NCBI GenBank assembly: GCA_023055425.1
Contig: JALGPY010000002.1
Location: 49,003,321 to 49,067,320 of the forward strand
Direction of reading: 5' to 3'
DNA: 64,000 nucleotides
Source of the DNA: Linanthus parryae
Taxonomy: Eukaryota > Streptophyta > Magnoliopsida > Ericales > Polemoniaceae
Made by a program: the position numbers and the translations under genes. Shown piece by piece: positions 38,401-49,900 of the stretch. Each line of letters begins with the position of its first letter. Within the stretch, counting starts at the first letter, position 1. The notes under the pieces were generated by a model. That model saw nothing but the letters and a program-made list of their open reading frames with translations, ran no database searches and was not told where the DNA came from.

Positions 38401-39926
38401 CCAACATCACCACTGCTACCATTACCTTTTGCACCTCTTCCCCAATTGAGCTACAACTCAACTATCCTTGCAAACCATAGCCAATCCACCGAACCATCAC
38501 AGCAACCCAGTTTAGCCACCATTACACCCAGAACAGACCTCCTTCTCTACCACCCATAACACCAATTCATTACCCAATCACCACAACCTGACCCTGTTAA
38601 CGAACCTAGCATCAGACCCCAACACAACCCACCTGCACTTCCAATCACCTATGAACCTGTAACTATCACCATCATCAACCACCAACTCCACTGGACAGCA
38701 AACCGCAAGCAAAACAGAGACTCAATTCATAGAGGGTTGGGTTCCAGGGTCGTGTTTCAGTCGGCAATCAAGGCTGGGGTTCTGCAAATTGGAGAATGTG
38801 ATGAACTGATTTTGGACGGAGAGGATGAAGGGGGTTTCTTGGTTCGATGGTGGTCTGGTAGTGGTTGGAATTGCTGGATTTCTGGGTTTCCGAAGCAAGC
38901 CGCCGGCTTTAATGGCTGCCGGCGGCTGGGTCGGTGGTTGGGTTGGTCTTCTGTCGGGGATTCAGGCGGGGATTCGAATTGGCGGTCGCGGTTATCAGAG
39001 AGGGCGGAGTTTAGTGGGTGTTTCGTGAATTGGAGGTGAGCCTTGGTTGTGGGTTACGGCGGTGGAGAAGGAGCATCTGGGTTCATCGTGGTCGGGGAAG
39101 AATCAAGCCGCCGGATTGAGAGGCGGCGTGAAGATGCGACGGCGAAACCTCAGCAGCTCGCCGGAGAATCGAGGGAGAAGAGCTCCGATTGAAAGATATG
39201 ATCTGCGAGAGTTGTCTGGGTTCGAAAGAGGAAGCGCACGGGCTCTGGTATAGCCCCGATGGAACACAAAACTTGGCAGAATTCTTTTTTTTACCCTCAA
39301 AAAATCATGAACTTCCATCTTTACCCCTGTTCGTGTGAACAAATGGGGTGTTCGCACGAACAGTGTTCTCAAGAACACTATTTTTTGTTCCTAATATTGG
39401 GCAGTGGGTTTTTGGGGCTTGGCTGTTCCTGCGAACACAGGGGGTGTTCGTGCGAACACCCCTGACTCTAGCTTCAATTTTTTTTTTTTTTTTTTTTTTT
39501 CGTTTGTCTTCTAGATTACGTCTCCGGACTCCGATGCACGCATATTACATACCGTCGGAAAGCTCGTTTCGCGCACGTTCTGTTTTCGCAATAGTGACTT
39601 CAAATTTTCCGGAGTAAACTTCAGAATTTATGACCTCAAAGTCCGTGATCGTTACGTCGCTTTCTCGGTTTTTCTGCGTTTCCTCTTTGCACGCATCAAG
39701 AAGGGGAGTCCGGACCGCGTCTCCAACCTGTATGCCTGCCACGACTCAATTGAAATGTCAGATTCTCACTCTCTCACCCATCAGATAACAAAACGGTATT
39801 AAAAACGCACACGACAGTATTTAAAAACACACTCTCTACACTAAAGCATAAAAATACGTTGGGTTGCCTCCCAACAAGCGCCTTGTAATTTACGGTCGAC
39901 GGCCCGACCCAGTTACCTCTGCCACC
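35416..39926 (-). other. Noncoding interior of the nested element
   Basis: About 4.5 kb between gag and the 3' LTR has no credible gene. It holds T-rich runs (36115-36160, 37225-37250, 39479-39500), a direct repeat with a small hairpin (37924-37971 and 38026-38073) and a cluster of GTTCG(T/C)GCGAAC palindromes (39340-39465). Positions 38730-39250 are GC-richer and could be a captured fragment, but I do not recognise it. Confidence 0.6.
37924..38073 (+). repeat. Direct repeat with hairpin inside the nested element
   Basis: The motif CTTGCGGTCGAGTGCGCAAG is present twice (about 37932 and 38031) and each is followed by AGCACACCGGGGTCGATTG. Within each copy CTTGCG and CGCAAG can pair around an 8-nt loop. 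Confidence 0.7.
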
Positions 39927-42050
39927 TCACGAGGGTGGTCTGGCACATTGTGCCGCTTCCAGCTTAGCTTTCCTGTGTTGGATTTGAAGCACTGCTTCAT
40001 GTGCGTGCACCGCTGATGGCTTATTTCTTACCCAGTAGTCAGGTGGATCCCCTTGCGATAACTCTGGGATTTGGCGCTTCACTTGTACAGCAAATGGCAC
40101 CCCTGGCTGATACTCCCATGAACACTGGGGTGACGGCTTAAAGACGCGAAAAGTCTCAATGTCATCATGTACCCTCATAATTAGTTCTCCATTCTCTACG
40201 TCAATGAGAGTACGACCAGTTGCCAAGAATGGCCTACCCAGAATTAGCGGAACATCACCTACTGGCATATCCAGTATAACAAAATCAGCCGGAATGATCA
40301 GACTTCCGACCCTCACTAGCACATCTTTAACCATCCCACATGCTTTCTTGGATGATTTGTCTGCAAATTGGAGTGTGATCCAGGTTTTCGGGGGCTCCCC
40401 CACACCTAACTTTTTGAATACCGACAACGGCATCAAATTCACGCTCGCTCCCAGATCACAGAGAGCTCTTCCAGTGTAGGAATCACCCAATGTAGCCTCA
40501 ATGACAAAGCTACCTGGATCCTTCTTTTTCTTAGGTAACCCATGCAAAACACATGAACTAACCTGTTCATTTAAGTTTACTCTCTGAAATTCATCCACCC
40601 CTTTCTTTCCAAGAACCGCATCTTTAATAAATCGAGCATACTTAGGCATCTTTTGAAGTGCCTCAATCAATGGGATATTGATATGCAGTTTGGAGAAGAC
40701 ATTCAAAAAGCGTCTGTATTCTTCTGAATCATCCTTCTTCTTCCTAGTACGTAATGGAAATGGTAGTTCTGAAGAAGAAGGAGAAGATGGAAGTGGTACC
40801 TCGGTAGATTTCTCTGCATCCTGGTGAATCATGCCCTTTGATTGGGGGATCATGACAGGTGTCTTCTCAGAATCGAAGACTTCATGTTCCTTCGCCTTTG
40901 AGGCTTCCGCTCTGGCATGACTCGGATATGGAGGATCTGTAAGTGCAATACCACTTCGAGTGGTGATGGCTTGAGCCTGTCCCTCTGATGTGTCAACAAA
41001 GCTACCCAATGCCCTTTGTTCAAGTTGTTCCTTTAGATCTTTTATTTCTGCTTGAGCAACTTGAAGTGCAATTGCTACAGAGCTGACCTGTGTGGACATG
41101 TCTGTCATGTGCTGAGCCATCGTCTTTATTATCCCTGTCATATCGGTCAACTCTAATGGTGGTACTGGCTGCTGCTGATGCATCTCTGAAACATTTGCTT
41201 CATGCACTATCTCTACCGCATTCACCTGAACCGTGCTATATGCCACTGAGCTATGCTTCATCGGTTCTTTTTGTTGGTGCTCATAATCCCAGCTCTCCTC
41301 TCGCTCAACCACACGTCTCATCAACTCATATGCACCGTCAACATCACATTTGAACAAGAACCTGCCCCCAGCTTCTCTATCAATCTTTTCTTTGTCAATC
41401 ATTCCAAGTGCATCATAGAAGACCTGCATTAAATGTCGCTTGTCAATACCATGGTTGGGACATCTACGTAGCAAATGATTGAAGCGATGCCATGCTTTGA
41501 CAAGTGATTCATCATGCTTTTGCCTGAATGACCAAATCTCGTTCTGCAGCTGAATCATGCGTGAGATGGGAAAGAATTTACTCATGAACTGGGAGGCACA
41601 GTCTTCCCATGTCTTGATTGAGTTGGATGGCAATGAATCCAGCCAATCCATAGCAGCTCCCTTGAGGCAATGAGGGAAGAGCATCAGTTTCATTGATTCG
41701 GAAGTGACCCCACTATAACGGATTAGCCCACAGTGGCTCTGAAATCTCCCAATGAATGCATGTGGGTCTTCCCCGTCTGTCCCAGCAAAAGTGCACTGGT
41801 CCTTAGCAAATTGAATTGTGCCCAGCTTGAGACAGAAGGTACCTGCCTGAATTGGTGGCACCACAATTGCTGGCTCCCTTCCTTTAAGATCCGCCTCAAA
41901 CGCCTGGATTATTGCTTTCCCTGATCGATTATATGGCATTAAGGTCGGGCGCGGTATAGATGATGCTGCCAATGCTTTCTCTACAGCTTCAGCCACCATG
42001 GCTTGCAACTGTTCCGTTGTGAGGCTAATTAGCCCTTGGCTTTCTTCCAT
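39927..42050 (-). CDS. Gag-protease of the nested Athila-type element
   Basis: The frame encodes 707 aa from the ATG at 42050 (the longer upstream frame has no ATG). Residues about 80-260 match the retrotransposon gag domain: DPHAFIGRFQSHCG, LKGAAMDWLDSLP, TWEDCASQFMSKFFP, LVKAWHRFNHLLRRCPNHG. A glutamine-rich coiled region follows (AQAEIKDLKEQLEQRA). The retropepsin-like protease has its catalytic Asp at residue 532 in CDLGASVNLMPLSVF, the Athila form of the active site, with ILGRPFL as the flap-distal motif. No CCHC zinc knuckle is visible. There is no frameshift or internal stop. The product would build capsids and cleave itself, but reverse transcription would need enzymes from another element. 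Confidence 0.85.
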   Translation of the reverse strand: MEESQGLISLTTEQLQAMVAEAVEKALAASSIPRPTLMPYNRSGKAIIQAFEADLKGREPAIVVPPIQAGTFCLKLGTIQFAKDQCTFAGTDGEDPHAFIGRFQSHCGLIRYSGVTSESMKLMLFPHCLKGAAMDWLDSLPSNSIKTWEDCASQFMSKFFPISRMIQLQNEIWSFRQKHDESLVKAWHRFNHLLRRCPNHGIDKRHLMQVFYDALGMIDKEKIDREAGGRFLFKCDVDGAYELMRRVVEREESWDYEHQQKEPMKHSSVAYSTVQVNAVEIVHEANVSEMHQQQPVPPLELTDMTGIIKTMAQHMTDMSTQVSSVAIALQVAQAEIKDLKEQLEQRALGSFVDTSEGQAQAITTRSGIALTDPPYPSHARAEASKAKEHEVFDSEKTPVMIPQSKGMIHQDAEKSTEVPLPSSPSSSELPFPLRTRKKKDDSEEYRRFLNVFSKLHINIPLIEALQKMPKYARFIKDAVLGKKGVDEFQRVNLNEQVSSCVLHGLPKKKKDPGSFVIEATLGDSYTGRALCDLGASVNLMPLSVFKKLGVGEPPKTWITLQFADKSSKKACGMVKDVLVRVGSLIIPADFVILDMPVGDVPLILGRPFLATGRTLIDVENGELIMRVHDDIETFRVFKPSPQCSWEYQPGVPFAVQVKRQIPELSQGDPPDYWVRNKPSAVHAHEAVLQIQHRKAKLEAAQCARPPS

Positions 42051-42163
42051 CGCTACCTGAGAAAATATCACTAGCACACCCGTGAGGTAAACAGATAGTA
42101 ACAAAAAGAAACTAAAAGAAGTATCCTAAATTAATTTTTAACTAAACTAATAAACCGTTTAAT

Positions 42164-42181
42164 TCCCCGGCAACGGCGCCA
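42164..42181 (-). other. Primer-binding site of the nested element
   Basis: The minus-strand sequence TGGCGCCGTTGCCGGGGA lies six bases inside the LTR. This is the common plant site complementary to tRNA-Asp, used by many Athila-type elements. Confidence 0.85.
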
Positions 42182-42187
42182 AAAACT

Positions 42188-43861
42188 TGACACGATTTCT
42201 TACGTGTATACGCAAGTGCACGGTCAAGTAGTAAGTGGAGTATTTTACGACTCCGAATATCGAACCCAAGGGAAATAGACGATTATTAGCTAATTAAGAA
42301 TTAAATTTATGATACCTAAGTAACCGGTAAGAAGTGTTTTGATTTTGAATGTTCGTCGCCCACAAACACGCGACTAAATAAAATGAATGTAGAGACAATA
42401 TTTATGTATTTTTCAATTAAAATAATTAATCAAAGTATGGAGAAAACTAGGCAATCTATGAATCACCTAGGGTCTTTAGACAGTTCCGGAATTTGTATTG
42501 AATCACGTTACGCACTAACTGATTATGCCGGGTAATAGCACTTACAATCTTCTGTCGATCTCATGTAATTTTACGTAACAGTTTACTTTGGGTCCTGTCG
42601 GTCCACCTCCATCTACCGTTACGTTCTAGCTGGCTAGTCAACTTCGTTCACCGGGTCCTGTCGATCCACCGATTCACTCACCTAACTAGTTCAACCGAAT
42701 CTACCCACACATGACTACTCCTATTCATCTCACCTATCGGTCTCAATGATTCGGGAATAAAAACATGATCTTATTCGTAACCGGGTTAAGTCTCTGTCGA
42801 GCACCCACCTAGTTCACTAACAACTCCGGTTCGCGACTCCCTTGTTGCTAAGAATTAAGCCTAGATCATGATTTCTAATCAATTAGTTTGTAACATTAAG
42901 CTATGAATTCAACTAGTTCATCATCTTCATCTAACATGGTCATTCCATTCATCACTAACACGTGTCAATAGCCTTAGCTTACGGATTCACAATACAAGAT
43001 GAAGAATAATAGACATTAATTGGATCAAACGCATGAATCAATCAACAAAATCCGGAAAATAAGTCTAAGTCATAACCCTAGGCTCTCCATAGAGCCTAAC
43101 AAAGAAATTAGCTACTCATTGTTATGCTAAAATCACAAGTATTCTCCATAGAATGATAAAGAGAGGGTAAGAGAAGAATCAAACGATGAAATCGCCAAAG
43201 CTTTGGCGAATCCGTGCAATCCCCAAGCTCCTAGCTGCTCTCCAATGGCTCCCGTACGTGAATCTCCTTCCTTAGGTCGTCTCTGCCCGTTTTTTACCAG
43301 CTGGGCACGATTTTTTATGTTATTTGGTCGAAATTGCACTTCAGCCCCTCTACCTTGTAATTCCCGGACAGAATTATTTGCTGATTTTGCGCGGGCTGTA
43401 TCTCCCTCATAAGGACTCGTCTTCGAGCCTACCATATACCGTTGGAAAGCTACGGATGTCTACTTTCCAATGCCGCAAGCCTTGATTCAAAATTCTTTGT
43501 AGATTTTCCTGGGCATCGAAAAGAGTGCAAGCTGGTCCTGTGTGACTTTTCCAACTTTTCTTCGTTTGTGCGTCTCCTTTTCTCCTCTTCATCTAGCTCC
43601 ATTCCAAGCATGTCCAAGCATCTCATAAGCTCCATTGCACCTATTTTACCTGAGCTACACAACACTAAACAACCCGTGCAATTATCATAGCAAATATGAG
43701 AGAAAACATGCACAAATAAGCTAGAAACACAAATTTTCACTCGTAGGCTTATAAATCGTCAAATTCACATATTTGTGCAAATATAGCATATAAATCATGT
43801 GAAATAAGCCTATTACAAGTAATATGGAAGTATAAAGATAACTCCTAAAAGAGAGTTATCA
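42188..43861 (-). repeat. 5' LTR of the nested TR-GAG element
   Basis: It has the same length (1674 bp) as the other LTR and near-identical sequence. It ends at TTATCA, followed by the target duplication CCGAT. Confidence 0.9.
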
Positions 43862-44285
43862 CCGATCGTTTGTGAGATCTCTGGAGATCGGACCTTTTGA
43901 CAGGAGGCTATTCCTTACTGAAGCCATCTGGATACTGGAGCAGCTGTCTGCGGCTACACCTGCGACCATTTCGGCCCAGAGTGCTGAATTGCTGTGTGGC
44001 ATGTGCCAAAATCTCCTGTTCAAAGTCCAAGGCAGACTTGGTTTCAAACTCCTCAAGGACAGAGTTACACTGATTCGCGCAGCTGTAACTTTGAATCTCG
44101 GTCACCAGAATCTCGCAGCTGAGATGCAGAAGGTGGAGCAGCAAAAGCAAAAGGTTGATGAAGCTTTGAAGCTGTATCACGAAATGAATGCCAAGTGCGA
44201 GCAATTGAAGCAAGAAGTGAAACAAGTGGAGAAGCTAAGCGAGCAGTTCGAGCCCCATGATTCCTTAATCAAGAATTTGTTTTGA

Positions 44286-45770
44286 CTTTTTGAATTTTGA
44301 AAAGAAAACAGGAAAATGGCTGAGACATTAATGTAATGTTTTGAAACATTAATGTAATGTTGCTAGGGTTTCTCCCCCTTTTTTTTAACAACAAACAATG
44401 AGTTTGCCCGTTTTGCCCTTTTCGGGATTTGATTGGACATTTCTGTGCATATCCAATTATGACATCAGCAATTGATTTTCTGCTTGATTTTCGCGCTAAT
44501 TTCTCGGCAGATAAGCACGCTTCCGTTGGGAAGTCCATCCGAATCATGACTATCCGTCATTTATTAGGATACGCAACTGAATCGTCGTAGCCTTTAGTAG
44601 GGTAATTGATTGTTACCGCTTTTCAAGGCGTAAGTGATTGAACTTACCCTCTTTTTGAATTTTGCTGACTCATCTTAGGCTACCGAAGAGTCTCCACAGG
44701 GCCTGTATAAACCCTGTCTTTGCCATTTGGGTTCTTCATCCCAAACATGTGCTTTGCCGTGAGTCCTTACGACTGCTGGCTTCAACGCTTGTTTTTCGTT
44801 GATTCATGGCAACTTCAAGTTTTGAATCCTGAGTTTGCGCTTTGTGCTATAGAAATAGTTTCCAAGATCCACTTTATGAGGCTTATTGCTGTTTATAACC
44901 ATCATAAAGAGGATGCAGATAATACCTCATGTGTGTTCGAAGAAATTTCTTCGTGTATTATGTGTGCAGGTCATGTTTCCGGCCGCCTCGTGGCGAGGTG
45001 CAGCGCCGAAGTGACCGTGCTACCGTCTCGTAATGAACGGCGGAATTCTCCTCCAGCATCCCTGGAGGAGGGTTTCTTGCCTCTTCGTTCTTGAACTCAG
45101 GAGGCTCGCCAATGCCCTTGTCTATCAGGACAAGGAACCCAGTACCAGAGGAATGACGGCTTCCCCTGTTTTGCACGACTGCATACGCCGGAACAGGTGG
45201 TTCCTCTGGTACGTATCTTGATCAGACAGGGGTCTCGTCAGATCCTAAGATCCTTGGACGTAGATTCACCCAGATCTTGCTGCTAGGGATGTAGCGAATG
45301 GCGAGTTGATCTCTTCGCAGATGCATCCTACTTGCTACAGATCTTTGGCCGCAGATCTGCGTATTGCACTGCCGGTGTTAAGACCGGTGGATTCTCTCTT
45401 TTCTTAGCCGAGAGTTCCCTAGTGCATCTCTGGCTTACCAGCCATTTTTCGAATGTATTGTAAGCCATGTTGGCTGCGTAGTTAGATTTGAGCTTTTCGC
45501 TTGTAAGCTGCTATCAAGACAGATAAATTGTAAGTCATTTGACTCATAATGATATATAGCTTTTGTATTATCTGCTCTCTTTGCAGCAAAATACAATTTC
45601 GCATGCGTTTCGGCTTGTTTTGCCTTGCATAATGCCATATAATGATTTCACATATGCGACGTCAATGTGCAGATGTTTCGCTAGATCGTTCGAGATCGTA
45701 ATTTCGCAGTTGTGCCATCTTGACGGATGGGCTTGCAGTTGGTCGTTGTAAATCGTATGAGATCACGTTC
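44286..45770. other. Noncoding part of the outer element downstream of the PMD gene
   Basis: No credible gene is visible. There are short inverted repeats, for example GTACCAGAGGAA near 45142 facing TTCCTCTGGTAC near 45201. Several short open frames here have no recognised product. Confidence 0.5.
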
Positions 45771-46770
45771 ACAACTTTGCTATCGTAACAGATAGTTTTT
45801 TAACAGATCAATTAAGATCATTGAGCGGTGCGAATTGCTATCATAGAAGATAGGCTTTATTAGAGAATTGCTTGAGATAGTTTCTCGTATAAATTGCTAT
45901 CGCAGCAGATAGACCTTTAGAAAATCTAGCAAGATGGTTCTGCAGTTGCGTTGCCATCGTAACAGACGGGCTTGGGTGATCAACTAAAATCACTTTGCGT
46001 ATAAATTGCTATCGTAACAGATAGGCTTAAGAAGATCATATAAGATCGCACTTGCATAAACCGCTATCGTGAGAGATAGGATTTTGATGATCGATTGAGA
46101 TCGTTTTTTGTATTTTGCTGCTATCGTAGGAGATAGGCTTTGGATGACCACTTAAGATCGCATTTGCATTGGCTGCCATCGTAAGGGATGGGCTTTAGAT
46201 GATCAATTAAGATCGTATTTGTGTTGACTGCTATCGTGAGAGATAGGCTTTGATGATCACTTAAGATCGCATTTGCGTTTGGCTGCTATCGTAAGAGATA
46301 GGCTTTAGGTGATCAATTAAGATCGTATTTGTGTTGACTGCTATCGTGAGAGATAGGCTTTGATGATCACTTAAGATCGCATTTGCGTTTGGCTGCTATC
46401 GTAAGAGATAGGCTTTAGATGATCAATTAAGATCGCATTTGTGTTGACTGCTATCGTGAGAGATAGGCTTTGATGATCACTTAAGATCGCATTTGCGTTT
46501 GGCTGCTATCGTAAGAGATAGGCTTTAGATGATCAATTAAGATCGTATTTGTGTTTGGCTGCTATCGTAAGAGATAGGCTTTAGATGATCAATTAAGATC
46601 GTATGTGTTTGGCTGCTATCGTAAGAGATAGGCTTTAGATGATCAATTAAGATCGTATGTGTTTGGCTGCTATCGTAAGAGATAGGCTTTAGATGATCGA
46701 TTGAGATCGCGTTTGCTATCGTAAGAGATAGGCTTTAGATGATCGATTGAGATCGCGTTTGTATTTGCTG
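45771..46770 (+). repeat. Tandem hairpin repeats in the outer element
   Basis: Monomers of about 50-55 bp carry GCTATCGTAAGAGATAGGCTT followed by a GATCAATTAAGATC-type block. They degenerate at the left (from about 45771) and are near-identical at 46200-46740, where two monomer variants alternate and then one variant is amplified. Each monomer has CTATC and GATAG able to pair around six bases. Tat-lineage elements are known to carry tandem repeats in this position. Confidence 0.85.
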
Positions 46771-46994
46771 CTATTGCAGCGAATAAATCATTGTTAACAG
46801 CAACAACAAATTAAATAGAGCAATATAAACGGCTAGAAATATGAACTTCTCATTTGGGAGAATTCTTTTATTATAACACTCTCACATGGGAGAGATAGGA
46901 TTACAATCCTCTCATATGGGAGAGGAGATTGCGTCAATCATAGCCACATGAGACATTAAGCAACGTTATCATAAAACGTATGAAATAAGAGGAG
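46771..46994. other. Region between tandem repeats and pol
   Basis: CTC(A/T)CATGGGAG-type short palindromes recur at 46845-46925. No gene is visible. Confidence 0.5.
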
Positions 46995-49900
46995 TCAAGG
47001 ATAGTACTTCTTGATCCAGCGCATGTTGACTGAGCTTGGAGTTGAGGTTGTGCCGTGCAACCTTCGTATGCTGCAGTAGCCGCTATCGAAGACTTCTGTG
47101 ACTTCGAAGGGTCCTTCCCAATTAGCTGCGAACTTTGGGTGAGTTGCTTCTCGCATGCAGTGGTCAGATGCGCGCAAGACCAGGTCGCCAACTGCGAAAT
47201 CCCGTCGCTGGACTGTCTTGTTATAGGCGCGAGCGATTCTTTCTTGGTACCGCTTGTTAGTCCTTTTGGCTTGTTCTCGCTTTTCTTCCAACAAGACTAA
47301 ATCATGATCACGTTGATTTTCATAGAGTGCATGGAAGGCCAGCCTTGCCGAATTGACTCTGACCTCCGCAGGTACTACAGCTTCGGCCCCATAACATAGT
47401 AGAAATGGCGAGGCCCCTGTAGGTGTCCTTGGAGAAGTTCTGTAGGCCCACAGAGCTATGTTAAGGGAGTCGGCCCACTTCTTGTGGTCATCTGCGACCA
47501 TCTTGCTCAGAATTCTCAACAACGTTTTGTTAGTCGCTTCGGCTTATCCGTTTCCCTTTGGATAATAGGGGGTAGAGCATATCTGCCTGATGTTGTACTC
47601 CGCGAGTTTCGTAGCTACCTGACGATTAACAAAAGGAGTACCGTTATCTGAAAGAATAGTATTTGGGATTCCGAACCTGCATACGATGTTTTCCTGGATG
47701 AAGTTAACCACAGCCAGCGCGTTTGCCGTCTTCAGTGGTATTGCTTCCACCCATTTGGTGAACAGCTCGGTTGCAGTGAGAATGAAATGGTTCCCATGTG
47801 ACGTTGGTCGGATGGGGACGATGAAGTCCAAAGCCCATGTGTGAAATGGCCATGGCGTCCCTAATGCATGTAGATCCACGGCGGGAGCGTGCACTAGGTT
47901 CCCTTTGAATTGGCATTCTTGGCAGCGTCGCACCTTGGTGCGGCAATCGACTTCCATCGTGGGCCAGAAGTATCCAATTGAGAGGAGTTGTCTGCATAAT
48001 TTCGCACCTCCCTGGTGTTCCACCTGATGAGAAAGGTCCATGACTTCTTGTGCTTCCCTGCCGTCTAGGCATCGCAGCAAGTTACCCTCATGACCTTTTC
48101 GCCAAAGCAGGTTTTCCTGAACCATGTATCGAGAAGCTTTCCTCTTCAATTTGTCGGCTTCCTTTCTCGATTCGGGTACGGTGCCCTGGGTGAGGAATTC
48201 AAACAATGGCTTCCTCCAATCTGTGTCGTCATCGGTTAGAGCGACGAGTAGAGAATCTTTGATTAGTGCGCAACTTTCGCACTTCCCTTGTATCAGGGCT
48301 GCAGCTGTTGACATGCTTGGCCAATGAATGCCATATCTCTGAGCTTTCCTGTAGATTGACACCTCGCTTTCTCCGCAAGCGTGTTGGTGAATCTTTTCTA
48401 ACAGCTGTTGTCCCTCTAGCTCGGAGACACATCGCATGAGTATTCCTCCAGGACCCTTGTAGTAAAGGGTGTTATCGTGGATGCAGTATCCTTTCGTGAG
48501 CGCCCAGCTTTCGCTGCTGGTACCTTTTGCAATAGCTTGCAGGATTGCTTTTCGCCAGTCTGCGTCATCCATGTGTTCGTCGTCGCACGCATCTTCTGTT
48601 AATGCCGACGATGTTCGCACTTCGATGGAAATCCTTGCGGGGCATTTGTCTATGCTGACCTTAGATCCCAGAGTTGCTAAGGCGTCTGCATGCCTGTTGT
48701 CCGCTCGGGGCTTGTGCTCGTATTTCACGTCGCAGAATTGCTGCATTAGCTTTTGTACTAGGGTGCGGTATGGCAGGAGGTTGATCTCCTTTAAACCATA
48801 TTCGCCCGAGGCTTGCATAACAATCAGTTTGGAATCTCCCATGACCGTTAAGTTGCTCACTTCCAAAGCTTTCGCCGCACGGAGCCCCGCAATGAGAGCC
48901 TCGTATTCCGCCTCGTTGTTCGTGACTGCGAAGTTGAGTTTTGCGGATATCTGTATGACTTCCCCGTCCGGCTTTGTCAAGACTATCCCAATGCCTCCGC
49001 CTTTTCTGGTTGACGAACCGTCGAAGTGGAGGGTCCAATAGGGCACGTCGATCGCGTAGATTTCAGGGCCTTCGAGCTCTTCCTCGATCACAGGTTCGTG
49101 ACTGTTGTCGGGAAACTGTGCCAACAGATCTGCTACCGCCTGCGACTTGATCGCTCTTGGTTTCACGCATGTGATATCGTATTGAGAGATGGTCATGTAC
49201 CATTTCGCCAATCTCCCGCCCGGAGTAGTGTGAGTTAGCAGGTATCGTATGGGGTCGCTTTTGGTGACCACCACTACTTTGTGCGATGCAAAATAGTGTC
49301 TCAACTTTTCTATTACGAAGAATAAAGCAAGGCAATGACGTTCGATGTCTGTGTACCTTGATTCAGCAGGCTGCACAATGCGAGAGATGTAATAGATGGG
49401 CCTCTCTTGGCCTTCATACACCTGAGCCAAGAGTGCTCCTATAGATTTCCTTGTCGATGTAAGGTATAGCAGCAGCGGTGATCCCAGTTGAGGCGCGATC
49501 ATTATCTTTGGGGATGTGAGTAGCTCCTTTAGCTTTTCGAATGCGGCTTCGTGATCAGGAGCCCAGTTGTACGCGGCGTCCTTCTTGAGAAGAGTGCTGA
49601 AACAGCATGTGATTTCGGCGATTGCCGGGATGAATCTCCGCAGATATGACAATTTTCCAAGAATGTTTTCAAGGTACTTTGGTTGTGAGGTGGCGTCATG
49701 CTGGTGATGGCTGACACTTTCGCAGGGTCAGGCTCGATCCCTTGGCGATGGACTACGCATCCCAAAAACTTCCCCGAGGTCACGCCGAATGCGCATTTCA
49801 TGGGGTTCATTTTTAGTTGAAAGCTCCTGCATCTGTTGAACACCTTTCGCAGGTCTGCAAGGTGATCTGCTTCATGCTTGGATTTGACTACCAGGTCATC

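Larger units (their letters stand above)
33742..43861 (-). mobile_element. Nested TR-GAG element (Athila-type, gag and protease only)
   Basis: The element is 10,120 bp, flanked by CCGAT (33737-33741 and 43862-43866), with LTRs of 1674 bp each. A primer-binding site and polypurine tract are in place on the minus strand. The only long frame is gag-protease at 39927-42050; I find no reverse transcriptase, RNase H or integrase. This is the layout described for terminal-repeat retrotransposons with a GAG domain, which must be mobilised by the enzymes of a related autonomous element. It interrupts the last exon of the PMD gene. Confidence 0.9.
29873..44285 (+). pseudogene. Plant mobile domain (PMD) gene carried antisense in the retrotransposon; last exon split by a nested element
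   Basis: The inferred exons are 29873-31753, 31829-32303, 32382-32852, 33118-33606, 33685-33741 and 43867-44285. All four visible introns are GT-AG and all phases agree; the last exon is continuous once the nested element and one CCGAT copy are ignored, giving 1263 codons before TGA. Residues about 60-540 resemble the PMD/aminotransferase-like domain, including SPATHTFHF and PTLEDVQMLY near residues 147-180. The middle is acidic and low in complexity (EEEERQEPQASDEEEEA). The last 80 residues form a heptad-rich coiled coil (QQKQKVDEALKLYHEMNAK). PMD proteins in plants act in heterochromatin silencing and meristem maintenance, and the domain is known in Ty3, Ty1 and Mutator elements. No stop lies in any exon except the break by insertion. 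Function here is unknown. Confidence 0.75.

Noticed and set aside
38737..39039. Trp/Gly-rich 100-codon frame in the TR-GAG interior
   Set aside because: It has no recognisable domain. The antisense strand is equally open, and the region is only locally GC-rich.
42051..42104. Upstream extension of the nested gag frame
   Set aside because: It begins at a TTG, not ATG. The ATG at 42050 gives the usual gag start.
45771..46770. CRISPR-like array
   Set aside because: Repeats are contiguous and variable without unique spacers, and lie in a plant retrotransposon.
48469..49041. 190-codon plus-strand frame
   Set aside because: It is antisense to the RNase H region of pol and has no domain of its own.
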